This document shows, piece after piece, positions 35,401 to 42,206 of a DNA stretch of 64,000 bases. The DNA comes from UBA10324 sp038326325 (GTDB lineage: Bacteria; Bacteroidota; Bacteroidia; Chitinophagales; UBA10324). Position 1 is the first letter of the stretch. Each line of letters opens with the position of its first letter. The notes under the pieces were generated by a model that saw nothing but the letters and a program-made list of their open reading frames with translations, did not search any database and was not told where the DNA came from. The stretch is from positions 1 through 64,000 of the forward strand of contig JBBQJW010000017.1 of the NCBI GenBank assembly GCA_038326325.1, written 5' to 3'. Position numbers and translations under genes: made by a program.

Positions 35401-35462
35401 ATATTAAAGTCGGTGATGTGATTGAAGGATATGAAGAAGTGGAAGTGAAGCGAACACTGTAA
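32436..35462 (+). CDS. infB: Translation initiation factor IF-2
   Basis: 1008 residues. IF2_N domain (about 8-50), long charged linker rich in K, E and P (about 60-385), a second IF2_N-like segment (about 425-475), then the G domain with GHVDHGKTS (about residue 515), DTPGHEAF and NKMD, followed by domains II-IV (IEASLDKGKGYVSTVLVQEG, then the fMet-tRNA-binding C2 domain). The disordered linker holds repeated TVTP/TVTA sites, of which three (33084, 33188, 33416) contain TGTTACACC. The TAA stop is inside CTGTAACAG. The linker length is normal for this phylum. Confidence 0.97.
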   Translation: MSEVTTGGKRIAAVAKELNVGLTHLIEHLNKSGFSVENKPTTKITDAMHEVLLREFQSDLSNKQKADKISLGIKAAAPAKAEEKEERATKVSKEKEEQSEELLIKNSKTATKKVEEKKVEETVTAKKPEEKPAEKVVEKATKKIEEKPIEKISGEKKEEQKPEEKIIKRGKADKVEGPKIIGKIELPVEPPADERGKKKAPPKVAAKKGKKKEEDTVTPVVEEVKPIEVSVAEIPKKEPPAEPTETEATDTVTPEDPNAPTRKTQFSVLSGPVLLGKIDLGSVKDKKPDYSDIIKGDREKRKRKRIYSSEQGPIGKQPQSSGGGGATVTPPAKPGERRPSGPPSQQPPRRDNRTGDNNRGRSDRNRNTKVDNTPQEVSQKEIQDKIKATLSRLGQHGVKGGKGAKTKLRKLKRDVAAEEMNVEGGAKKIQLTEFISVSELASLLSVPVTDVIKNCMNLGIFVSINQRLDAEIIELVTHEFGFEAEFIGVEAQEEQEEFVDEPEDLKSRPPIVTIMGHVDHGKTSLLDYIRSANVVAGEKGGITQHIGAYEVELPNKRKITFLDTPGHEAFTAMRARGAKITDIVVIVIAADDNVMPQTKEAISHAQAAGVPMIFAFNKMDKPGADAEKVRSVLANMNILVEDWGGKFQSQEISAKAGTNVDLLLEKILVEADVLELTANPDKPAIGSVIEASLDKGKGYVSTVLVQEGTLNHGDIIVAGANMGRVKAMYDERGNKIKSAPPATPVLVLGLDGAPQAGEKVRAFEDEQEAKAVATKRSQILREQGIRTKKHITLDEIGRRLALGNFKELNVIIKADFDGSVEALSDSLQKLSVAEVHVNVVYKAVGQITESDVLLASASDAIIVGFQVRPSLQARKLAEKENIEIRLYSIIYDAIEEIKGAMEGMLEPKLEERAVCNIEVRDVFKIPKIGSVAGCYVTDGKITRHTKIHIVRDGIVIYTGELASLKRFKDDVKDVATGFECGISIKNYNDIKVGDVIEGYEEVEVKRTL

Positions 35463-35487
35463 CAGATTTTTTTTTGAAAATATTTGA

Positions 35488-35520
35488 AAGCATTCATCAT
35501 AAGTGGGTGCTTTTTTATTT
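35488..35520 (+). terminator. Weak terminator after infB
   Basis: AAAGCA (35487-35492) can pair with TGCTTT (35507-35512) across a 14-base loop, followed by a T run TTTTTTATTTC. It lies about 25 bases after the infB stop. The stem is short, so confidence is modest. Confidence 0.45.
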
Positions 35521-35956
35521 CGTGCTAATCACAACAATCTTTCTTAAAGAAGTTGTAACAGTATTTCAGAAATTTTTTCAGAAGATTTTTTATTCCTTTT
35601 GGGTTTTTAATATCAGATGAAAGTGTTTTCAATTTTGCGATTGATTATCTCTGATTGTTCTAATCTACAATTTCAAAACGGCAAATGGTTTTATTAAACA
35701 ACAGGTTCCCCTTTGGGAGAACCTGTTGCAGACGGAAGAAATAATTATGGTTTCTTCCTAAATTTTATTTCACAAAAATATTTTTTGGTCGGTTTTAATA
35801 AGTTGCTAATTAAAATAATTGAATATATTTGACACGAACCCTTAAACAAACTAATGAAATTTATTAGCCGCTTTACTTTAAGTTAAGTATCAAACACGGT
35901 TTCTGTTTTCAATCAACTCAACAATCAATACTTTTTTAACCCACACTTTTAAGACC
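35521..35956 (+). promoter_or_regulatory. Long leader and promoter region of the RRM gene
   Basis: This 436-base stretch has no gene. It holds a strong hairpin, ACAGGTTC and GAACCTGT around CCCTTTGGGA (about 35700-35727), without a T run. A Bacteroidota promoter is visible: TTG (35803-35805), 18 bases, then a perfect -7 box TATATTTG (35824-35831). Transcripts from it would carry about 120 bases of 5' leader. Long leaders are usual for cold-shock-regulated RNA-binding genes; that regulation is inferred here. Confidence 0.55.
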
Positions 35957-36220
35957 ATGAACATTTATGTACGAAACCTTAATTACAATCTTCAGGAAGA
36001 TGAATTAAAGGAGGTATTTTCTCAACACGGAGAAGTATCATCAGTAAAAATTATTAAGGACCGCGTTACCGGCAGAGCCAAAGGTTTCGGCTTTGTTGAA
36101 ATGACGAATGATGACGAGGCAAAAGCCGCCATCGAAAAAATCAATGGTAGCGATGTAAAAGGTCGCAACATTGAGGTGAGCGAAGCGCGTCCGCCACAAG
36201 AGAGAGAAAAAAAGTGGTGA
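35957..36220 (+). CDS. RRM-type RNA-binding protein
   Basis: 87 residues, one RNA recognition motif. RNP2 is IYVRNLNYNL (residues 3-12) and RNP1 is KGFGFVEM (about 42-49). The C-terminal tail is short and charged (RPPQEREKKW). This is the small single-RRM class common in Bacteroidota and cyanobacteria, often cold-induced. Monocistronic, with its own promoter, long leader and terminator. Confidence 0.93.
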   Translation: MNIYVRNLNYNLQEDELKEVFSQHGEVSSVKIIKDRVTGRAKGFGFVEMTNDDEAKAAIEKINGSDVKGRNIEVSEARPPQEREKKW

Positions 36221-36243
36221 TACCTTTACTATAAATTTAAAAG

Positions 36244-36275
36244 AGCCGTCACGAAAATTCGTTGCGGCTTTTTTA
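36244..36275 (+). terminator. Rho-independent terminator after the RRM gene
   Basis: AGCCG-TC-ACGAA (36244-36255) pairs with TTCGT-TG-CGGCT, followed by a run of six T. It overlaps the tail of the convergent glycosyltransferase gene by a few bases. Confidence 0.85.
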
Positions 36276-37013
36276 TTTCTGTAACAGTTTCAGATATTTC
36301 ATTCGCGTGTATCGCGAATATCCTATGGCGATTTCATATCCTGCTTTTCTGTCTAAAAATCCAGCTCGTAAAATATAAGAGCGAACAAATGCAAATGACC
36401 CGGAGAAATATGCTTTTAATAAATTGCTTTTCATTCCTTCTTCTATCATTGATTGAGCGGCGATGGTGCTGAATTTTTCCATCTGCATTATATATAGTTC
36501 AGGTGTTCGTGCTGTATAATGAAGAATATTTCCATTCAGGAATTCAATTTTTGAATTTGCATTCATCACCACTTTATCGTGCGGATTTTTTCCACCCCAC
36601 TTTCCTTTTTGCATATTCCACAATCTGATTTTTTTATCGGGATACCATACACCGTGCTTTATCCATTGACCGCAATAATTATTTAGTCGGTTCATGGAAT
36701 AAGCGTCGGCAGAAAAGTTTTTTTTGATTTCGAGAATTGAAATTTTCAGTTCATCAGAAATTCGTTCGTCAGCATCAAGAGATAATATCCAATCGTTTGT
36801 TGCCTGTAACAGTGCGAAGTTTTTTTGTTGAATATGTCCTTCGAATTTGTTCTGAATGAGTTTTACATTTTTTTCGCGACAGATTTTTTCTGTTGCATCG
36901 GATGAATAAGAATCAACAACAATTATTTCGTCAACAATTTCTTTCAATGAATCAATGCAGTCGCCGATATTTTCTTCTTCGTTATAAGTGATAATGACTC
37001 CCGAAATTTTCAT
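36273..37013 (-). CDS. Glycosyltransferase family 2 (WaaE-like)
   Basis: 246 residues. GT-A fold with VIITYNEEENIGDCIDSL at the N-terminus, VDSYSSDATEKI and the metal-binding LSLDADERIS (about 85-95). The IQQKNFAL and WWxPDKKIRLW-like (here GVWYPDKKIRLW) segments resemble the lipopolysaccharide core beta-glucosyltransferases. Inner face of the cytoplasmic membrane, surface polysaccharide synthesis. Its start overlaps the end of the ligase gene by 4 bases. Confidence 0.88.
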   Translation of the reverse strand: MKISGVIITYNEEENIGDCIDSLKEIVDEIIVVDSYSSDATEKICREKNVKLIQNKFEGHIQQKNFALLQATNDWILSLDADERISDELKISILEIKKNFSADAYSMNRLNNYCGQWIKHGVWYPDKKIRLWNMQKGKWGGKNPHDKVVMNANSKIEFLNGNILHYTARTPELYIMQMEKFSTIAAQSMIEEGMKSNLLKAYFSGSFAFVRSYILRAGFLDRKAGYEIAIGYSRYTRMKYLKLLQK

Positions 37014-38257
37014 CTTCTCTTTTTTCGAAGTTGAAAATAAATGAGAATTAAAAAGATAAGATACAATCCGATTCCGTTACTGTCATCTGCGGTTGCTTCG
37101 GTGAGATAGGAAGAGAAAACAATAATGTGCAGACAAACAAAAAGCGGATCTGTATAATTTCGGTTATAGAAAAAAGGGAAGAGAGAGGCAAACCAAAAAA
37201 TCGCAAATCCAATAAATCCAACAGAAGCTAGCTCCCATACAATCTGGTTGTGCGGAAGTTTGTTGGGGGTTTTTATTTCGGGATAGCCGACATATTTTTT
37301 TATCGCTTCATTTTTTACATCACCTGCCCCTACTCCAATCCATATATTTTCTTTCCAGATTTCAATCCCGTTTTTCATAGAAAGCAGTCGTGTTGCATCA
37401 CTTAATCCGGCAACATTATTATAATCAAAATACTGACCGAGGTCGTACTTCATATACGATAGTTTTGTTTTCACAGAGGGAATAAAATTGTACGCGATAA
37501 CAGGAAGAAGAATTAATGCAATTAATGCAGCAAAACCCTGTTTCCATTTTCTGAAAAGAAAAACATATCGCACCAACAGAAAAACAGAACAAAGATAAAA
37601 AGCAAGCAGTCCGCTTCGCACTGCCATCACATGCAAAAACACAATCAGAAAAACTGTTACAGCAAGCGTTAAATATTTTTCGCCGCGGAAGAGTGGTTGA
37701 AAATCTCCGCGGAATAAATACCATCCGATAAAAACACAAAAGCAAACCAAGAGACTGAATCGAACATGGCTATACGGTGTTTCCATTGTTTGCCCCGCAG
37801 AATACATTCCGTTTACTGCGTCAAAGTTGTTTACATACTTCGCCAGCACAATAAAACTCGACACAGCAATCATCCATAAAAAAACATACAGTATCCATTG
37901 GAAAGTTTTATGTGTCATGTTTCGGAGTGAAATCATTCCGAAGGGAATTACAACAAATGCGAGTCGCACATTTATTCGCTCAAGCCAATATTGTTCGTCG
38001 TCAGAATAAATTCCACTAAATAAATAAGTGAGCAGAAAAAGTGAAAGAACGATTAAAACCGGGTCGTGTAAATATTCGTTAATGTTATACCTCACCTCTG
38101 TGTTGAATAAAGTATTAGCAACTAATAGTCCCATGCTTATACTTTGCAGCGCGTGAGAAAAAATCAATCCTGCAAATAATGTCAGGAGAAAAAGCAAACT
38201 CAACTTATAGTGGTCGGGCTTGTTGTTGATGGTGAAGTAGGAGAAAATGATTTTCAT
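37010..38257 (-). CDS. O-antigen ligase/polymerase family membrane protein
   Basis: 415 residues with about ten hydrophobic helices and a large periplasmic loop (about 235-320: FIPSVKTKLSYMKYDLGQYFDY and SMKNGIEIWKENIWIGVGAGDVKNE). The loop and the HNQIVWELASVGFIGFAIFW helix are typical of the Wzy_C/WaaL family, which joins or polymerises surface polysaccharide on lipid carriers. Forms an overlapping pair with the family 2 glycosyltransferase. Confidence 0.83.
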   Translation of the reverse strand: MKIIFSYFTINNKPDHYKLSLLFLLTLFAGLIFSHALQSISMGLLVANTLFNTEVRYNINEYLHDPVLIVLSLFLLTYLFSGIYSDDEQYWLERINVRLAFVVIPFGMISLRNMTHKTFQWILYVFLWMIAVSSFIVLAKYVNNFDAVNGMYSAGQTMETPYSHVRFSLLVCFCVFIGWYLFRGDFQPLFRGEKYLTLAVTVFLIVFLHVMAVRSGLLAFYLCSVFLLVRYVFLFRKWKQGFAALIALILLPVIAYNFIPSVKTKLSYMKYDLGQYFDYNNVAGLSDATRLLSMKNGIEIWKENIWIGVGAGDVKNEAIKKYVGYPEIKTPNKLPHNQIVWELASVGFIGFAIFWFASLFPFFYNRNYTDPLFVCLHIIVFSSYLTEATADDSNGIGLYLIFLILIYFQLRKKRR

Positions 38258-38300
38258 TAAGGGGTGGTAAAATAAACCCGAATTAAACTATTTTTAAATC

Positions 38301-38879
38301 GTGACTACTGAAGAAATTATAAAAAAAGAAAACGAAACAGTATTTGAGCAGGAGTTTTTTCCGACTGCGGATGCCCTTTACAATTTCGCCTTCCATCTTA
38401 CCTACAACGAAGATGATGCGCATGATCTTGTGCAGGATACTTTTTTAAAATCATATCGCTTCATAAATTCTTATGAAAGGGGAACCAACGCGAAGGCATG
38501 GCTGTTCAAAATTCTCAAGAACAGTTTCATTAATGAGTATCGAAAAAAATCGCGTACTCCGAATGAAGTTGATTACGAAGATTACATTGCTTATCAGGAT
38601 AGTGACGAGGCAACAGGAATAGGAAGTTTGGATATGCGCTCCAATGTTTTTCAAAACATGATGGGCGATGAAATAACTACCGCAATAAATTCTTTGCCTG
38701 CCGATTTCAGAACCGTGATTCTGTTGTGTGATGTGGAAGATTTCAGTTATGAGGAGATTGCAAAAATTGTTGACATCCCGATTGGTACTGTTCGTTCGCG
38801 CCTGCATAGAGCACGCAACATGCTGAAAGACCAATTGCGCGATTACGCAAAGACAAAAGGAATAAAAGAAATAAGATAA
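38301..38879 (+). CDS. ECF-type RNA polymerase sigma factor
   Basis: 192 residues from a GTG start. Region 2 (ALYNFAFHLTYNEDDAHDLVQDTFLKSYRF, then AWLFKILKNSFINEYRKK) and region 4 (INSLPADFRTVILLCDVEDFSYEEIAKIVDIPIGTVRSRLHRAR). The SigR/RpoE-like arrangement with a partner directly downstream suggests a stress-responsive regulon. The next gene begins 3 bases after its stop. Confidence 0.93.
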   Translation: MTTEEIIKKENETVFEQEFFPTADALYNFAFHLTYNEDDAHDLVQDTFLKSYRFINSYERGTNAKAWLFKILKNSFINEYRKKSRTPNEVDYEDYIAYQDSDEATGIGSLDMRSNVFQNMMGDEITTAINSLPADFRTVILLCDVEDFSYEEIAKIVDIPIGTVRSRLHRARNMLKDQLRDYAKTKGIKEIR

Positions 38880-38882
38880 TAA

Positions 38883-39146
38883 ATGGACGACAAACAGCGA
38901 CTACTCGACAGACACAACTGCGAACAACTCATGCGCAAAGTAGTGCTCATGCTTGATGGGGAAATGAGTGAAGTTGAGGAAAAAGATTTTCTGGCTAATG
39001 TGTCTATATGTAATCACTGTCTTGAATCATACAATATAGAAAAGGCATTTAAAGAAAGTATCTGTAACGGTATTGAGCGGAAATCTATTTCGCCTGATGT
39101 ACTTAATTCTATTCGCGAAAAAATTAAAAGTCAACTGGGCGACTGA
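38883..39146 (+). CDS. Probable anti-sigma factor, zinc-finger type
   Basis: 87 residues. The pattern is that of small ZAS anti-sigma factors: early Cys (HNCEQLMRKV), LDGEMSEVEEKDFLANVSICNHCLESY. The CxxC pair is kept (CNHC), but the histidine normally four residues before it is asparagine (NVSIC). A histidine inside the CNHC could compensate, or zinc binding may be lost. Translationally close to the sigma gene, so it is the probable antagonist. Confidence 0.72.
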   Translation: MDDKQRLLDRHNCEQLMRKVVLMLDGEMSEVEEKDFLANVSICNHCLESYNIEKAFKESICNGIERKSISPDVLNSIREKIKSQLGD

Positions 39147-39161
39147 TTATCTTTACCGTTG

Positions 39162-40076
39162 ATGAATCAGGCAGACGGATTATTAACTCAAATACAAAAC
39201 GGAAATTATAAAGCGCTTGCCCGCGTCATTAGTTTAGTTGAAAACGATTTAGAAGTTGGTCGCGAACTGTTACACCAGTTAAATATTAATCATCACATTC
39301 CTGTTATTGGTTTTACGGGTCCGCCTGGTGCCGGTAAAAGTTCATTGGTAAATTCTTTATTGAAAAAGCTTTCTAGCAGCGGAAAAAAAATTGCTGTGGT
39401 TGCAATTGACCCAACATCTCCTTTTAATTTCGGTTCGCTGCTTGGCGATAGAATAAGATTAAGTGAACATTTTAACGATGAAAATATTTTCATCAGAAGT
39501 TTAGCAACCCGTGGTGCTCTTGGTGGTTTGACTGATAAAATTATTGAGGTGATTGATGTGTTGCGCGCTTCTGTTTTTGATTACATTATTATTGAAACAG
39601 TTGGCGTGGGGCAAAGTGAAGTTGAAATTGCAGGACTTGCCGATACAACTATTGTAGTTCTTGTGCCTGAATCAGGTGATGAAGTTCAAACAATGAAAGC
39701 TGGCTTAATGGAAATCGCCGACATATTCATAGTAAACAAAGCTGACCGAGAAAATGCCGACCGATTTGCAAAAAACATTTCTCTTCTTGTTCATGAAAAA
39801 GAAAAAAGCGATTGGACTATTCCTGTTATAAAAACAATTGCCTTAAAAAATGAAGGTGTAGATGAGTTGATTAAGGAAATTGAAAATCATCTTTCATCTC
39901 CTCACCAGAATGAAAGAAAAATCTTATTAATGGCTGATAAAGCGCTTCAATTAATTATAAAAGAAAAAACTAAACATATTAATCGAGTTGAATTACTGAA
40001 TGAATTGAAAAATAAAATGGAAGATAAAAAATTTAATCTGTATAAATTCGTTCAAAATCGATTAATGGGTTTGTGA
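39162..40076 (+). CDS. meaB: MeaB/ArgK family G-protein, methylmalonyl-CoA mutase chaperone
   Basis: 304 residues from the ATG at 39162 (a TTG precedes it by one codon). P-loop GFTGPPGAGKSSLVNSLL (about 50-67), VAIDPTSPFNFGSLLGDRIRL, then ETVGVGQSEVEIA and FIVNKAD. This GTPase guards the adenosylcobalamin-dependent methylmalonyl-CoA mutase. The mutase genes are not in the window, but the epimerase at 9.8 kb is. Confidence 0.92.
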   Translation: MNQADGLLTQIQNGNYKALARVISLVENDLEVGRELLHQLNINHHIPVIGFTGPPGAGKSSLVNSLLKKLSSSGKKIAVVAIDPTSPFNFGSLLGDRIRLSEHFNDENIFIRSLATRGALGGLTDKIIEVIDVLRASVFDYIIIETVGVGQSEVEIAGLADTTIVVLVPESGDEVQTMKAGLMEIADIFIVNKADRENADRFAKNISLLVHEKEKSDWTIPVIKTIALKNEGVDELIKEIENHLSSPHQNERKILLMADKALQLIIKEKTKHINRVELLNELKNKMEDKKFNLYKFVQNRLMGL

Positions 40077-40079
40077 GAA

Positions 40080-40640
40080 TTCATTTTTATCATTCAGTGG
40101 TCTTTAACTCATTGTCGTTACCAACAAAACCCTAAAAAATTGTTAGTTCATGTTTGTAAACGATACAAGATTTACTCAACCGGACTTAGTTGTTACATCT
40201 TGATTTTAGTAATGTTTTTAAGGTAAAAAAATTCATACTACACCAACATAACTTCAATGAGTGTGTTCTAAATTATTTATCAAGATAAAGCGAGAAGAGT
40301 TTTTTTTTGGTATGTTCACAACAACGCTAAATGATTGATTAGTTGGTAACTTGATTGTTGGTGTAAATGTTAATTGTGTGATTGGAATATTGAAAACTGA
40401 GATTGAGCTGATATAAAAAAATACTTGTACACGAATTCACACCGCTAATAATTTGTAATAATAATTTTATAAAAAATTTAATTAAAAATACTGTTGGTAA
40501 GAGTGAAAAACTTCCTTTATAAAAATTTTTATTAAACCTCTTACATGAATCAAAAAAAATAATGGAACGCAGATCATTATGATTTTTATGATAAGCGCAG
40601 ATAAAAAATCTGTTTTATGTTTTATTTATAAAATAGGTCT
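40080..40640. other. AT-rich gene-free stretch
   Basis: About 560 bases between meaB and the MBL-rhodanese gene, very AT-rich, with stops in all frames. Only one TGTTACA motif (40191) and scattered A/T runs are visible. I see no convincing hairpin, RNA or promoter; it may hold the promoter of a downstream gene or decayed DNA. Confidence 0.5.
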
Positions 40641-40650
40641 ATTAAAAAAA

Positions 40651-42045
40651 TTAATTCAGGGCAGGTTGTGAAACTTCAACAGGTATTCCCTGTTTTGTAA
40701 TTTCAACATAACCGCCTTTAATATTTTTTATCAAGTCAAAACCTTTTCGTTTTAAAATTGAAGCAGCTATCATACTTCTATAACCTGCCTGGCAGTGAAC
40801 ATATAGTCGATCTGTAGGTTTTAATTCATTCAATGAATCATCGAAATTTTGCAACACACAATTCTCTGCGTTTTCAATATGACCAGCATCGAATTCATTT
40901 TCTTTTCGCACATCAACTACCATTATATCTTTTTCATGTTTTAAATCTAATTGAAATTCTTCTGCATCAATTGTAATTATCAGGTCAGTGGGTTTACCTG
41001 AGGTTTGCCATTCAGAAAAACCACCATTTAAATATCCAATAACATTTTCGTAACCCACACGAGCCAGGCGAAGAATACTTTCTGTTTCTTTTCCTGTTTC
41101 AGTTACAAGAATTAAAGGTTGATTAATATTAATTAAAGTTCCAACCCATTCAGCAAAGCGACCATTCAATCCAATATTAATTGCGCTTTTAATAAATCCA
41201 TTTTCAAAATCATCAGCATTTCTTGTGTCGAGAACTAATGCACCCTTATTAATTTCATTTTCAAATTCTGTTACACCTAATGCTTTTGTATTTCTACTCA
41301 TAATATCATCCAGAAAAGAATAACCTTTTTTATTTATCTGGGCATTCAATGGAAAATAAGCAGGTGGTGCAGCTAATCCAGTGGTAATATTTTTTATAAA
41401 CTCATTGCGAGTCATATCCTTTAAAGCATAGTTCAGCTTTTTCTGTTCTCCTATTGTGCTGAAAGTTTCTTTTCCAATATTTTTTCCGCACGAAGAACCA
41501 GGTCCATGGGCAGGATAAACAATCACATTATCATCTAATTTTTTCAATGTATTATTTAATGAGTCATACATCATTCCAGCTAACTCTTCTTTTGAAATAT
41601 TTGCACCAAATAAGTCAGGGCGACCTACATCACCAACAAATAAAGTATCGCCGGTAAATACACAATAAGGTTTTCCTTCTCGATTTCTTAAAAGATAGCA
41701 ACTTGACTCAGGTGTGTGTCCAGGTGTGTGTAACACTTCTATTTCACTGTTGCCAATTTTAAAAAGCTCACCATCTTTTGCCACATAAATTTTATAATCA
41801 GTTTTCGCATTTGGACCGTAAATAATTTTTGCGCCCGTTTTTTTAGCGAGGTCAATATGACCACTTACAAAGTCAGCATGAAAGTGTGTTTCAAAAACAT
41901 ACTTGATTTTAACACCCGCTTTTTCAGCTTTATCAATATAAGTCTGGTAATCACGAAGAGGATCAATCACAGCAGCTTCTCCATTACTTGAAATAAAATA
42001 GGCAGCTTCTGAAAGACAATTAGTATAAAGTTGTTCAACAGTCAT
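40651..42045 (-). CDS. MBL-fold hydrolase with two rhodanese domains
   Basis: 464 residues. Metallo-beta-lactamase domain (1-240) with the metal motif THFHADFVSGH (about residue 53) and later HTPGH, TGDTLF and YPAHGPGSSC. Two rhodanese domains follow (about 255-355 and 370-460). The second keeps the catalytic cysteine loop (VHCQAGYRS); the first has VTETGKETE in that place and should be inactive. This is the persulfide dioxygenase (ETHE1-like)-rhodanese fusion type, acting in sulfide/persulfide oxidation. Cytoplasmic. Confidence 0.9.
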   Translation of the reverse strand: MTVEQLYTNCLSEAAYFISSNGEAAVIDPLRDYQTYIDKAEKAGVKIKYVFETHFHADFVSGHIDLAKKTGAKIIYGPNAKTDYKIYVAKDGELFKIGNSEIEVLHTPGHTPESSCYLLRNREGKPYCVFTGDTLFVGDVGRPDLFGANISKEELAGMMYDSLNNTLKKLDDNVIVYPAHGPGSSCGKNIGKETFSTIGEQKKLNYALKDMTRNEFIKNITTGLAAPPAYFPLNAQINKKGYSFLDDIMSRNTKALGVTEFENEINKGALVLDTRNADDFENGFIKSAINIGLNGRFAEWVGTLININQPLILVTETGKETESILRLARVGYENVIGYLNGGFSEWQTSGKPTDLIITIDAEEFQLDLKHEKDIMVVDVRKENEFDAGHIENAENCVLQNFDDSLNELKPTDRLYVHCQAGYRSMIAASILKRKGFDLIKNIKGGYVEITKQGIPVEVSQPALN

Positions 42046-42206
42046 TGTATGAGTTTGTTGTTTAAGAGACGCAAAAGTAAAACATGAAATGAACTGAAAA
42101 ATTCAATTTATGACCTTTTATTAAATGTGTTTTAAGGAAACTATTTAAGAATGGTAGCGAATAAGACCCTTGAAATACCTTAAAAAGCACACTAATAATA
42201 TTTAAA

